A stretch of 64,000 bases of DNA from Coix lacryma-jobi var. lacryma-jobi (GCA_009763385.1 CM019822.1:12572700-12636699), one strand, 5' to 3'; shown: positions 21,623-32,154, counted from the first letter of the stretch. Numbers and translations: made by a program. Notes: a model not told the origin generated them from the letters alone.

Positions 21623-22916
21623 GAAAGAGCAGAGGCGTCTCCAACGCGAAGAGCGAGAACTCGAAGAGGAATACCAGCGTGAAGACGGTCACACGGGAGT
21701 GCACCGGTATCGTTTGGAGGAGAGGGCTTACCACAGAGAACAGGCCCATCGTTGGGAACAAGAACACCGCCAAGAGCGGGAGCAAGAGCACTGGGGCTGC
21801 CCGTTCTTCCGCCACTGCTGGAACGAAGGCTTGAAATTGCCTGCCGTCAACAACTGCCCCGAATGCAGCGATCAGTACAGGGGGTATAGGCAGGATCGGG
21901 TCAACCGCCGTCCCGTTCACGAAAGGTTGGGAGCTCGCGTCCCGATGAGCGATCGGCGCCTGAAAACGGAAAGCCCGGGCCGGCAAGCCAAGAGATATGC
22001 CGATCGAGAGTGGGTGCACCACCAGGACGACGGCGAGGAGGCACAGCCTCGCCCATATAGGTGGCAAAAGGGGCAGTGGTGCCCACCAGGGCTCAGAAAA
22101 AGCCAGAAAAGGAGAGTGCAGCGCCTCCGGAACAGGGAGTTGGAAGAAGCAGCCGCCAATGGGAAGAAGCAAGAATGGCGCCCGAAGGAAAAACCAGATG
22201 ACACCGACAAGGGCGCTGACGTGGCCATGACTTTCTTCCTTCCCCTGGAGTTCATGGCTCCTGCCGGCCGGGGGGCACAGGACGAGGTGTATTCGGATTC
22301 CGATGAGGCCGAGCACGACGAGCTCGCGGCACAGCTCATGTTGTCTCAGAAGGCAGCATTTGACAAGCCAGCCAAGCATCGGCATTTGAAGCCGTTGTAT
22401 GTCAAGGGGTACGTCAACGGGAAGCCGCTAACCAAGATGTTTGTTGACGGCGGCGCAGCAATCAACATCATGCCTTACGCCACGTTCAGAAAGCTGGGCA
22501 TGAACGATGAAGACCTGCTCAAAACAGATATGATACTCCGCGACTTTGCCGGCAATCCCTCCGACACTCGGGGTGCCGTGCACGTGGAACTGATGATTGG
22601 ATCCAAGACGCTCATTACGACCTTCTTTGTCATTGATGGCAAGGGGGCATATAGCTTGCTTCTGGGCAGGGATTGGATCCACGCCAACTGCTGCATACCT
22701 TCAACCATGCATCAAATACTCATACAATGGGTTGGAGATGACATCGAGATTGTCCAAGCTGATGACTCGGTGAGTGTTGCCACTATTGAGCCCACCTACT
22801 GGGAATTCGACGGGGTAGACTGCTTCTCCGATCGCGTATCGGGAGAGGGTCCTGTCAACGTCTACGGCAGGGATCAACAGCCGATCCAAGCAATCGGCTC
22901 TCAAAGCTTCTTTTAG
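21621..22916 (+). CDS. Element E linker and aspartic protease
   Basis: This frame overlaps the end of gag and is in the +1 frame relative to it. The first 220 residues are charged (EERELEEEYQRE) with a second cysteine/histidine-rich patch (CPFFRHCWNEGLKLPAVNNC). The retroviral-type protease follows (LYVKGYVNGKPLTKMFVDGG, AAINIMPYATFRKLG, LLLGRDWIH). The active site reads DGG, which is usual in Tat elements. The frame ends at TAG 22914-22916, and RT begins in the same frame right after. It is expressed either by frameshift from gag or not at all. Confidence 0.85.
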   Translation, partial: EKEQRRLQREERELEEEYQREDGHTGVHRYRLEERAYHREQAHRWEQEHRQEREQEHWGCPFFRHCWNEGLKLPAVNNCPECSDQYRGYRQDRVNRRPVHERLGARVPMSDRRLKTESPGRQAKRYADREWVHHQDDGEEAQPRPYRWQKGQWCPPGLRKSQKRRVQRLRNRELEEAAANGKKQEWRPKEKPDDTDKGADVAMTFFLPLEFMAPAGRGAQDEVYSDSDEAEHDELAAQLMLSQKAAFDKPAKHRHLKPLYVKGYVNGKPLTKMFVDGGAAINIMPYATFRKLGMNDEDLLKTDMILRDFAGNPSDTRGAVHVELMIGSKTLITTFFVIDGKGAYSLLLGRDWIHANCCIPSTMHQILIQWVGDDIEIVQADDSVSVATIEPTYWEFDGVDCFSDRVSGEGPVNVYGRDQQPIQAIGSQSFF

Positions 22917-25900
22917 ATGGACAACCCAACCGACAGCAGCGAGGGCAAACTGGGACGTGGTTTCACGTCGGCCGACAAGTTAGAGGAGGTGGATATTCGT
23001 GATACGAGTAAGAAGAGGCCGATGTTTGTAAGTTCCAGTTTAGACCCTGATTTCAGAGTGCAGCTAGTAGATCTTCTAAAGGAGTTCAAAGATTGTTTTG
23101 CGTGGGACTATACAGAGATGCCCGGATTAGATCGGTCCATTGTTGAGCATAAGTTGCCGATCAAACCTGGATACCGCCCATACAAACAACCTCCGCGCAG
23201 GATCTACAAGGAGGAGGTGTTGGCCGATGTGAAAAAGGAAGTGGAAAGATTACTAGAAGCCAACTTCATTCGGTCGTGTCGATATGCGGAATGGATCTCC
23301 AATATTGTCCCGGTGTACAAGAAGAACGGGAAGATGAGAGTCTGCATCGACTTCAGGAACCTCAACAAAGCCACTCCTATGGACGGTTATCCAATGCCGG
23401 TGGCCGATTTGCTAGTAGATGCTTCGGCCGGTTTTGAAATCATAAGCTTTATGGACGGCAACGCAGGTTACAACCAGATCTTCATGGCTGCAGAGGATGT
23501 GGCAAAGACCGCCTTCAGGTGCCCCAGCCATATAGGATTGTTTGAATGGATGGTCATGACTTTTGGTTTGAAAAATGCCGGTGCCACTTACCAGCGAGCC
23601 ATGAATTACATATTCCATGAGCTGATCGGCAAAATCGTAGAGATCTACATTGATGACGTGGTGATCAAATCCAGAGGCAAAGAAAGACACTTAGCCGATT
23701 TAAGGAAGACCTTGGAGTGCACAAGGAAACATGGTTTAAAGATGAATCCAACCAAGTGTGCATTTGGGGTGTCGGCTGGTGAGTTTCTGGGGTTCCTGGT
23801 CCACAAAAAGGGGATCGAAGTCGGCAAGAAGAGCATGGAAGCAATTGATAAGGTAGTGCCGCCGACCAATCTCAAAGAACTTCAATCACTGCTCGGCAAA
23901 ATCAACTTTGTCAGAAGGTTCATATCCAACTTGTCCGAGCGCGTGCTGCCATTTTCTCCACTGTTGAAGCTCAAGAAAGATCAGGAGTTCGTGTGGGGTT
24001 ACGTGCAACAAAAGGCTTTCGATGAGATCAAGGAGTACATGAAGGCACCACCAGTATTGGTTCCTCCACAACTCGACAGGCCTTTCAAGTTGTACGTAGC
24101 GGCCGACAACCTAACAATAGGGTCGGCCCTCATGCAAGAATTCGAAGGAAGAAAGAGAGTCATAGCCTATTTTAGCCGAAAGCTACTGGACCCCGAAACA
24201 AGGTATTCGGCTACGGAAAAGTTGTGCTTGTGTGTTTTCCATTCTTGTACTAAGTTTCGGCACTATCTATTGAATGCCGAATGCGTGGTAGTATCAGAGT
24301 TTGATGTAATCAAGCACATGTTGTCAATGTCGATTTTAAGTGGAAGGATCGGCAAATGGGTTTTAGCTCTTTCTGAATTTGATTTGCGCTTTGAATCGGC
24401 AAAGGCTGTTAAAGGCCAGATTATGGCTGATTTCGTCACTCACCATCGTGATCCTAATGCTAACATAGTAACCATTGCCCCCTGGGCATTGTTTTTTGAT
24501 GGATCATCGTGTAGCAAAGGTGGTGGAGTCGGGATCATGTTGATTTCTCCCAAGGGGGCACCTTTCAAATACTGCTTCGAGGCACTGCTTCGAGGATTGC
24601 GGTTGCTTGTGGACGTTAAGGCAGATGCCGTGGAGATCTTCGGTGACTCGGAGTTGGTGATCAGGCAGCTGACAGGTGAGTACGAGTGCAAAAACGACAC
24701 GCTGCAGGAATATCTCGAAGGTTGCCAAGAGCTCCTGAGACAGTTTCGATCAGCAACCTTGCAACATATTCCTAGGGGGCAAAACGAAGAAGCAAACCAG
24801 TTGGCTCAGGCAGCATCCGGGTATAGGGAGAATCAAAACATTTTTGCACTTGAGGAAGAGCAAGCAACCCCAGAAGATGATCAAGCAGTCCCAAGTGATA
24901 ATCAGGCAATTGAAGACTGGAGAGACAGCAATGCCGATTACCTCAGGGACCCATCCAGGAAAGTCTCCCGAAAACTCAGGTACAGGGCTCTTAAGTTCAC
25001 GCTCTTAGACAATCAATTGTACTACAAATCCAAAGATGGGGTTTTGCTTAAATGCCTGAACCAAGACGGGGCTAGGAAACTGATGTATGAGGTGCACGAA
25101 GGCGTATGTGGTGCACACCAGTCGGCTCACCGTATGAGATGGTTAATCAGGAGGACTGGATATTTTTGGTCGACTATGCTCGAAGATTGCTTTGAGTACT
25201 ACAGAGGTTGTCGAGATTGCCAGCGATTCGGCAATGTGCAAAGGGCCCCAGCATCGGCCATGAATCCGATCATCAAGCCTTGGCCTTTCAGAGGGTGGGG
25301 CATTGATTTGATCGGCCAGATCCACCCTCCATCTAGCAAGGGACATAAGTTTGTTCTGTTAGCCACGGATTACTTCACTAAGTGGGTTGAAGCCATCCCA
25401 TTGAAGAAGGTGACGTCAGAGAACATGGTGTCTTTCGTCAGGGAGCATATCGTTTACCGATTCGGCATTCCTCAGTCCATCACTACCGATCAGGGAACTC
25501 AGTTCACTTCCTCGGAGTTTTGTGACTTTGCCGAAGAGATGGGGATTAAACTCTATAATTCTTCCCCTTATTATGCACAGGCCAATGGACAGGCAGAGGC
25601 TTCTAACAAAATCATGATTAAAATCATTCAAAAGAAGATCGAAGAGAAACCTAAAAGGTGGCACTTAGTACTCAACGAAGCTTTGTGGGCTTACCGAATG
25701 GCTTGTCATGGGTCGACTCAGACGTCGCCATACGAGTTGGTCTACGGGCATCACGCAGTGCTACCATGGGAGTTGCAATCGGGATCAAGACGAATTACAT
25801 TGCAGAGCGACCTAGCTAAAGAAGATTATAAAGATTTGATGATGAATGAGCTAGAGGATTTGCATTTGATTCGTCTCAAAGCCTTGGAAAATATTGAAAG

Positions 25901-26174
25901 GAACAAGATACGCGTTGCCAAGTACTACAACTCGAAAGTGAGAGAAAAAGGATTCGAAGAAGGAGACTTGGTTTGGAAAATTATCTTGCCAATCGGTACC
26001 AAAGACAAGGTATTCGGCAAATGGACCCCTAACTGGGAAGGGCCTTTTCGAATTCTGAGACGTGCTCCGGGTAATGCGTACATTCTGAAAACCCTCCAAG
26101 GAGAAGAGTTTACTAGGGCAATTAATGGACGTTATCTAAAGAGATTTCATCCTAGCGTGGAGGTCGGTGCATAA
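22917..26174 (+). CDS. pol: Element E reverse transcriptase, dual RNase H and integrase
   Basis: This 1085-residue frame starts at the ATG directly after a TAG. In order it holds RT (YRPYKQPPRRIYKEEV, RVCIDFRNLNKATPMDGYP, IYIDDVVIKS at about residues 243-252), a first RNase H (VAADNLTIGSALMQEF, TRYSATEKLCLC), a second archaeal-type RNase H (ALFFDGSSCSKGGGVGIM, IFGDSELV), the integrase zinc finger (H-H-C-C around HQSAHRMRW and CRDCQ) and the DDE core (GIDLIGQI, ITTDQGTQF, QANGQAEASNK). In the second RNase H the segment that normally carries a catalytic Glu (NNQAEYEALL) is shortened to CFEALLRG. RT and integrase motifs are intact. Confidence 0.95.
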   Translation: MDNPTDSSEGKLGRGFTSADKLEEVDIRDTSKKRPMFVSSSLDPDFRVQLVDLLKEFKDCFAWDYTEMPGLDRSIVEHKLPIKPGYRPYKQPPRRIYKEEVLADVKKEVERLLEANFIRSCRYAEWISNIVPVYKKNGKMRVCIDFRNLNKATPMDGYPMPVADLLVDASAGFEIISFMDGNAGYNQIFMAAEDVAKTAFRCPSHIGLFEWMVMTFGLKNAGATYQRAMNYIFHELIGKIVEIYIDDVVIKSRGKERHLADLRKTLECTRKHGLKMNPTKCAFGVSAGEFLGFLVHKKGIEVGKKSMEAIDKVVPPTNLKELQSLLGKINFVRRFISNLSERVLPFSPLLKLKKDQEFVWGYVQQKAFDEIKEYMKAPPVLVPPQLDRPFKLYVAADNLTIGSALMQEFEGRKRVIAYFSRKLLDPETRYSATEKLCLCVFHSCTKFRHYLLNAECVVVSEFDVIKHMLSMSILSGRIGKWVLALSEFDLRFESAKAVKGQIMADFVTHHRDPNANIVTIAPWALFFDGSSCSKGGGVGIMLISPKGAPFKYCFEALLRGLRLLVDVKADAVEIFGDSELVIRQLTGEYECKNDTLQEYLEGCQELLRQFRSATLQHIPRGQNEEANQLAQAASGYRENQNIFALEEEQATPEDDQAVPSDNQAIEDWRDSNADYLRDPSRKVSRKLRYRALKFTLLDNQLYYKSKDGVLLKCLNQDGARKLMYEVHEGVCGAHQSAHRMRWLIRRTGYFWSTMLEDCFEYYRGCRDCQRFGNVQRAPASAMNPIIKPWPFRGWGIDLIGQIHPPSSKGHKFVLLATDYFTKWVEAIPLKKVTSENMVSFVREHIVYRFGIPQSITTDQGTQFTSSEFCDFAEEMGIKLYNSSPYYAQANGQAEASNKIMIKIIQKKIEEKPKRWHLVLNEALWAYRMACHGSTQTSPYELVYGHHAVLPWELQSGSRRITLQSDLAKEDYKDLMMNELEDLHLIRLKALENIERNKIRVAKYYNSKVREKGFEEGDLVWKIILPIGTKDKVFGKWTPNWEGPFRILRRAPGNAYILKTLQGEEFTRAINGRYLKRFHPSVEVGA

Positions 26175-26461
26175 CGGAATCAAGGACTAGCGGGCACCGA
26201 CGGCCGATACAAGGTTGTATCGCCCTTAGCACAAAAAATGGCCGATAGGTTCTATCGCCCTTAGAGCAAAAAACAGCCGGCACGGCATGTGTCGCCTCTA
26301 GCGCAGAAAATGCAGAAATACAGGGCCAAGTGCACGCGGTGTTGTGCAATCGGCTAGATAAATCAAACACTCAACAAGCACAGAACGGGAGAACGGGTTG
26401 TACACACGAACGTGATAGAGTGGAGCATTGTTCATAGTGGGGGCTGTGCAAAAGGTGCAGA
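26175..26461 (+). other. Element E 3' non-coding spacer
   Basis: The region after the pol stop contains three degenerate repeats around GGCCGATA...ATCGCCCTTAG...GCAAAAAA. I see no gene. Confidence 0.5.
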
Positions 26462-27987
26462 TCAGTTACCGAACACCCGGTTAATGACCGTCTGCGGGTT
26501 GGTGACTATGGTAAGGGCGTGGGCGTGATCCTCGTAGGATTCCAGAAAATCGTCGATCTGTGCGACATCTTCTGGGGATGCCCTGCCGGGGAAGCCAACC
26601 GGCACCACGGAGAAGTCCTCCTCCGTGCGGACCGTCAGCGCCGATAGCCCCAGCGCCACGCCATGGTGCACGCCCTGCAGGGCGACCTGCTCGACGCGGC
26701 CGTGCACATTGGCCAGGCGCGCCTCGGCGGTGTCGCCCTGGGCGTTCACCCGGTCTGCGACGGCGTTCGCCGCCATCTTCAGGCGCTCCAGCTCTTCAGA
26801 CAACGCTGTGAACGACGAGTTGAAATGGATCGGTTAAAAGATCAACAAGGAAAGTTAGGGTTTTCTGGGGCGGAGCGAACAAGGAAGCCGAGGTGGCGAG
26901 AGTACTAGAGGAGCGGATGCAAGATTGGGAGAAGGCAGGCCTCCAGGGACGATTTATGTCGAATATCAACCGGCGGATTGGGGTTTTTCTGCTTCCCAAG
27001 ATGGGCCTCTACAGTAATGGGCTGTGCAGGCCGTCTGAATGCACTCATGTACGTGTTCGGCGGGGAATAGAGCGCCTGGCTTCGACAAAACTGCCGATTT
27101 AGATGTTCGAGACAAACACTGGCCAGATTGCCGAACAGGTTCACACGGTTAAACGCGATGTCATCAGAACGGTAACCGATTGGATGCAAAATGCAGATAT
27201 GTTACAAGGTACAAATGGCCAAGTACATGGAATAGAGTACGCCTTGATCCCGAAAGATCAGTCACAGATTGATTTCAAGAAAATAGATAAAAGGACTTCT
27301 TATCCACATAACAAGAGTCGATTACAAATGAAGGATCAGTTCGTCCATGTCATTCTATTTCTAATCGGAAGATCAGAATCGAAAGAGTCGGCCAAGTCTG
27401 TTTCGGCTTCTTTCATATCCTCAACAGAACGTGCTATCCTAAATTCTAGTCCTCGCTCACAAACGTCAAAATGGCGATAGTCGGCGCCAGAATGGATCCG
27501 GACGGCATTGAAAGCAAGTGCTGCGCCGTAGCCCATGCCGGCCCTAGAAATGTCAGGAAGGACCCGCTTGATCTCATTCACCTGCCTTAGAGCCACCGTG
27601 CCTGACACATTGGCTGAAGTAGCAAGGTCGGCAATAGCGGCTTCGAGGGAGTGGAGCCTAGTCTCCAGAGCTGAAAGAAAGAGGGGTCAAGCAGAGGGAA
27701 GGGATAAGAAAAGGACAGTTGGGGGATGCTTACCGATGGCTTGTTCCCGAAAAGCATCGCGCTCCTGAGAGATTTGAATAATCTCCTGATTCTTCTTTCC
27801 TAGATCAGACTGGAGGTCTGTGACCTTCTGAGCCAGGTCCTCGGTGAGGTCATCGCCAGTCCTCCTGAAGGGGAAACAAAATGAGGCATAAACATCCAAA
27901 GCAAAAAGATCAAAGAAGAAGCAACCTTCTCTTAGAAGTGCTGGTGTCGCCGAGCTCGAGACTGTAATGGCTTGCTTGGGAAGACAT
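26462..27987 (-). CDS. Predicted spliced antisense gene of element E
   Basis: A gene lies on the strand opposite to gag-pol. From ATG at 27987 (MSSQASHYSLELGDTS), exons 27926-27987, 27734-27864 and 27461-27670 join in one frame across short introns of 61 and 63 nt, each with GT and AG ends and a pyrimidine-rich acceptor. A GTGAGC donor at 27460 and an acceptor at 26806 join in phase to a last exon 26462-26805, giving 248 residues. If that intron is retained, the frame ends at 27336 and gives 175. The middle is a heptad-rich coiled coil (LTEDLAQKVTDLQSDL). Extra antisense frames are known in Tat elements; this function is unknown. Splicing is inferred. Confidence 0.65.
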
Positions 27988-28222
27988 TTTCCGGTTCAGG
28001 GCAAGAGAAGAGAGGGTTTTTCTAGATGAAGAAGCTGAACAGAGGAATTCGGGAAGCTCAGGCCGAAATGGAATAGAGAGGAAGTTTTAAAGGATCTCGA
28101 GTGCATCGGGAGGCGAGTCGACAGCTGTGATGATTAATGACGTGGGAAGTCGGATGCTTCCAGAGACTCTACAGTGGTGCGAAAAGGAGAAAATGAATTT
28201 TAGAATAAAACATTTATCCCAA

Positions 28223-28234
28223 AATTAGGGGGCA
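28223..28234 (+). promoter_or_regulatory. Polypurine tract of element E
   Basis: AATTAGGGGGCA directly precedes the TG start of the 3' LTR and is the probable plus-strand primer site. Confidence 0.7.
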
Positions 28235-28236
28235 TG

Positions 28237-29641
28237 TGTTAACACCGAGTTTTCGCACTATGACAAGTGGACCGGCACTATGAAGATTCGGCGAACGCCG
28301 CCGCTTGAAGGATTCGGCAGACAGCGAACGCGGTCGGCTAACTCAATGTATTCGGCAAGGCTGTGAAAGCAACTAGTTAACGGTGAGCAGATTCGGCAAC
28401 GTGACGCTGCGGTCGGCTACCTCAAGCCAAGTCGGTTTGCGTTAGAAGATGACAAATACGGCATGTCAAGAAGACTTAGCGATGGGGATCTCATCATTTT
28501 AGTGCATGTCGGTTATTAAAGGAAGCTTGGAGCAAAAGGCATCATGATTTTGATAGTTTCCTAATTTTATCATTGTAATCGTATCCTTCTAGGACTCAGA
28601 GAACACCAGGGTATAAATATAAACCCTGAGACTATTGTAAAAACGTTCACAATCAATACAACCAACCCGGCCCCGTGCCGTCTTCGAGTCCAAGTAGTGT
28701 CGTCGTGTTCTTCGAGAGGGGTCATCGATCCGTCGACCTCCGTAAGTTCCGGCAACCTTGTTATCATGTCTAGTATCGTGCGGCGGATTTAGATATGGTG
28801 CAAGTAGTCTCGTACGTTAAGCTTAGTATCGTGCGGCAGATTTAAGCTTATGACGGGAGGTTTTTGCTTATGCCTTGTATCGTGCGGCGGATTGAGTCAT
28901 GAGTAAAAATAGTTATCGGCTCTGTTAGATTTGGCAATCGGATAGATTCATTAAGTTACCTTGTGTTATATGTTTTGTTATGTTTATCTCATCATAACAC
29001 TTTTGCCCAATCTAGATACCGTTCGGTTCGGCTTCATCTTTACAGATCTGCTCTGTTCTTTCACGTTTATTATTGAAAGGTCTTTTATGCAGTGGATCTA
29101 TTGTTCGTAATAGCCGATCGGATCGTATCTGGATTGCCACGTGGTGAGGGTTCATGCATGTTAAGTGTGTTTGATCTATGATAAGGCTAGGTGTCGTGCG
29201 GCAGGCGCAGGCTTTAGATTAGCTTAGTCATGCTTAGTTTGTATGTTCAATCCTCATGGATCCCAACTCGGTTGTACAATCGAGATTGGTTAAGTTCTAA
29301 CTTATATTTAATACATCATGCAAGTGCGATTCTCATGCAAACGTGTTCGGCAACCTGTTATTCACGTGACTCTGTTCATATTGCCGAATAATCTTTAAAC
29401 CTGTTGACAGATAGCTTTCATAGCTATATGTCGTCGTAAGTGGCTTCAGGGCCGTATATTTTGGAACTGTCTGGTCATACCCGATATGTTCCAGCTTTGT
29501 ATTTAACAGTTTATCTCCCTTGTTAGTTGCAGGGCAAACTGACTGGCACGCACCGGACTTCTGAGCACCCGGGCCATGTTTGAAGCCAGCTCCTCCGGCT
29601 TGCTGTGTGATTGGCACAGTGCGCCACTTTTGGTGCCAACA
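28237..29641 (+). repeat. 3' LTR of element E
   Basis: This copy is 1405 bp, homologous to the 5' LTR and bounded by the same ends. It is preceded by the purine-rich TTAGGGGGCA tract at about 28225-28234, the probable plus-strand primer. Confidence 0.95.
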
Positions 29642-30602
29642 CGGTCCACGGTGGACCGAGCGGGGACGGCGGGAAGACCCGCGGCGGCGGCGCCATGGCC
29701 GGCACCGCTGAGGTCGCTGCGGCGGCGCTACATGCCACACGAGGCCAAGGCAAAGACACGCGCGCGACGCACGCGGACTGGTGCATGCGATGCGCACGGA
29801 GGCGACGCCGTGGCGCGGCTGTCGTTGCGAGACGACGCGGCGGCGGCGACGCTACGTCGGCGACGCAAAGCGGCGCGCAGAGCGGGAGGCAGGGGACGCC
29901 GAGGGTACCGATGAGTCCCTTGCGGCGTGGGGAGTTCGAAGGCGGGCTCACCTCGGCGGCGGACGGTGGCGGAGGGGAGATTGACGGCAAGGGCGGCGGC
30001 GAGCTCGTCTAGGTTAGGGTTTCGCGTTTCGGCGAAACCGAGAGGCGGCGGGGTGTGAAAGCAGGCGCAAGAGGCGACGCGAAGCGCTTTATAGCGCGCG
30101 GGCGTGCGGGGCAGCAAACCTCGGTTCGCGAGCCCGAGCTGTGGCGCGATCGGGCGCAGGGTCGGGGATGACCCTGTAGCTCGGGGTCCGACCTGTCAGC
30201 GGCTGGACGCGGGGGAGGGCGCTGCTGCACGGCTGCCTGCTGGCTGGGCCGGCCCACGAAGGCGAGCAGGCCAGGCGGGTTGCTAAGCTGGGCCACAAGC
30301 TAAGGCAGCCCGAAAATGGGAAAAGAAAAAGGATGAGAAAAGGAATAGCTTCTCCATTTTCGAATGAGCTTTTGAATATGGATTTTCACAAATTGCTTTT
30401 ACATTCAAGCTAAGCGCACATAGGAGCATACATATAAAACCATGCAGCAGCATGAATGCATCAATACATGTTTTCTAACGTATTCCATTTTAATATATTT
30501 TGTCAAAACATTATTTTCCCTTATAAAATAAATACAACTATGCAAAATTAAATCAAATTAACTCTAGTTTTCAAAATTCAAAATTTAGGGTGTTACACCG
30601 CA

Positions 30603-31530
30603 CGTCAGAGCCCTCTGGCAGCCTCGCTCGCATCCGCTGGTAGCGCCCGCGCGCGGAGGTTCGGCCGCGCGATGTTGAGTAGACAACCGCTCGTCGGAGC
30701 CCTCCGGCGGCCTCGCCCGCCCGCGGAGGTCACGCCGCCGCGTGACGCCGAGCAGGCAGCCGCGCGTCGGAGGTCCTGCGGCCGCGTGATGTCGTGCAGG
30801 CAGACACACAATGGAGCCCTCAGGTGGCCTCGCCTGCGCGCGAGGTGAGGAGCCACGCACGACGGACCTCGCACCCCTGCACCCGCGTGGTCGGCGGAGC
30901 TCAGCGCGGAACCGCGGTGCTCACTCTCGGCGCCCACGGCAGCTGCGTTCGCGCCCGCGATGGAGCCGGCGGAGCTCAGCGCGGAACGACGGACCGACGA
31001 ATCTTGCGCCAATGGAGCCCGCGGCGGTGCTCGTGCCCAGAGGCCGTGGCGGCGGTCGCGCCCACGACGAAGCCGATGAAGCTCACGAGCGGCATGTCGG
31101 AGGTCGCGCCCGCGGGTACCCGCGCCCCTAGCACCCGCGTCGGTCGCACCCATGACGGAGCTAACGAGCGGCACGACGGAGCAGCGCAGGGGCGGTCGAG
31201 GTCTCGAAGACGAGGACGCGAGGGGCTGGCGGCCTCGTCCCCTCCGCGCGGTCACCAGCAGGGAAGCGCCCGTCGTCTGGCGGAGTGCCCGTAGCTGAGC
31301 GGAGCTCGCGGCGGCGGTCACGCCCGCGTCCAGCGGCGGAGCTGCGCCCTTCACCCCTTTCTCCTCTTCGGCCATCTGCGCCGCGACGGAGCCCGTCTTC
31401 GCGCTGCCCCAAACGGAGCCCACGAGCTCGCCAGCCGGCGGCATCGGCCTCGCGGCGTCCGCGCCCACGACCAACGGAGCCGTGTGTGCGCGCGTCCCTT
31501 CTTCCCTCTTCGCCACGCACGCCATGAAAC
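30603..31530. other. GC-rich degenerate repeat region
   Basis: Very GC-rich DNA with imperfect repeats of about 100 bp, recognisable by GTCGGAGCCCTCCGGCGGCC and GGAGGTCACGCCGCCG-like blocks, is clearest in 30605-30850. Long open frames occur on both strands, but they are composition artefacts (Ala/Arg/Pro/Ser-rich, no domain). It was contiguous with the sequence left of 16297 before element D inserted. I cannot name it. Confidence 0.5.
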
Positions 31531-31545
31531 GAATGTAGATTCTCA

Positions 31546-31776
31546 GGCCTTGTTCAGTTCGCGAAATATGTGGCGAAAAGTTATTGTAGCACTTTCGTTG
31601 TTATTTGACAAACTTTGTCCAAACATGCACTAACTAACTCAAAAGATTCGTCTCGACATGAGCAGACCAAAAGTACAATTAGTTATTTTTTTACCTACAT
31701 TTAATGCTTCATGCATACGTGTAAAGACGGGTACTATGCAAAATATTTTGAGTGATTTCGCGAACTGAACGGGGCC
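31546..31776. mobile_element. MITE with GGCCTTGTTCAGTT ends
   Basis: The 231-bp element has terminal inverted repeats GGCCTTGTTCAGTTCGCGAA and TTCGCGAACTGAACGGGGCC. The interior contains motifs seen in the very common grass MITE group of this type (GATTCGTCTCGAC, TTTAATGCTTCATGCATACG). No coding capacity. A target duplication is not clear. Confidence 0.85.
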
Positions 31777-31934
31777 TTAGTGGAGTTTCATTCGTGTTTC
31801 GTGGCCTTGGAAACGCCGCCGAGGTCGTGTCGTCTAGATGAAACGATTCTCTTCTCTCTTCTGCTCATTTCATGCAAAAAAAAATAGATCTGCTGACATG
31901 GCACCCTAATAAATATGCATGACACACACTATGA

Positions 31935-32154
31935 GGCCAGTCTCAATGGAGATTTCATCTTCCAGTTTCTAATGCACCCAGATCTTGGAAACAGTGCATA
32001 AGAGTTTTATGGGGATGAAACTATCTCTATTTCCATGAAACTCTTATTATCTCTCTTCATTAATATAAAGTCATGTCAGCATATTAAATGCCTGTGAAAC
32101 TCTACTCTACGAAACTCTCACCGAGACCGGCCTGAAACTCTATTGAGAATAGCC
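31935..32154. mobile_element. MITE with GGCCAGTCTCAATGGA ends
   Basis: The ends are imperfect inverted repeats, GGCCAGTCTCAATGGAGATT on the left and CTCTATTGAGAATAGCC on the right. It is AT-rich and non-coding. I do not assign the superfamily. Confidence 0.65.

Larger units (their letters stand above)
18172..29641 (+). mobile_element. Full-length Ty3/gypsy element E, Tat lineage
   Basis: This 11470-bp element has TG...CA LTRs (18172-19577 and 28237-29641) and a perfect CGGTC target duplication (18167-18171 and 29642-29646). Internal order is LTR, primer site, gag, protease, RT, two RNase H domains, integrase, a long 3' region with an antisense gene, polypurine tract, LTR. The archaeal-type second RNase H between RT and integrase, the VDGGAA protease motif and the antisense gene all fit the Tat lineage. 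The LTRs differ at very roughly 25-30 places by eye, older than element B. Confidence 0.96.
16297..30597 (-). mobile_element. Solo-LTR-like or non-autonomous element D, split by element E
   Basis: The element starts TGTAACACC at 16297, ends GGTGTTACA at 30597, and is flanked by a perfect 5-bp target duplication CCGCA (16292-16296 and 30598-30602). Without element E it is about 2.8 kb. TG...CA ends and a 5-bp duplication point to an LTR. No gag or pol remains, so I read it as a solo LTR or a large non-coding derivative. The minus orientation is inferred from its TGTAACACCCTAAATTTTG start on that strand and a TATA-like CTATAAAG near 30090 followed by GC-rich leader-like DNA. The family is not identified. 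Confidence 0.8.

Noticed and set aside
29523..30117. Overlapping frames of 129-155 codons on both strands in the GC-rich part of element D
   Set aside because: They are composition by-products that cross the E/D boundary; no recognisable domain.
30605..31525. A 306-codon open frame on the minus strand
   Set aside because: It is Ala/Arg/Pro/Ser-rich, overlaps long frames on the plus strand, and shows no domain; very GC-rich DNA yields such frames by chance.
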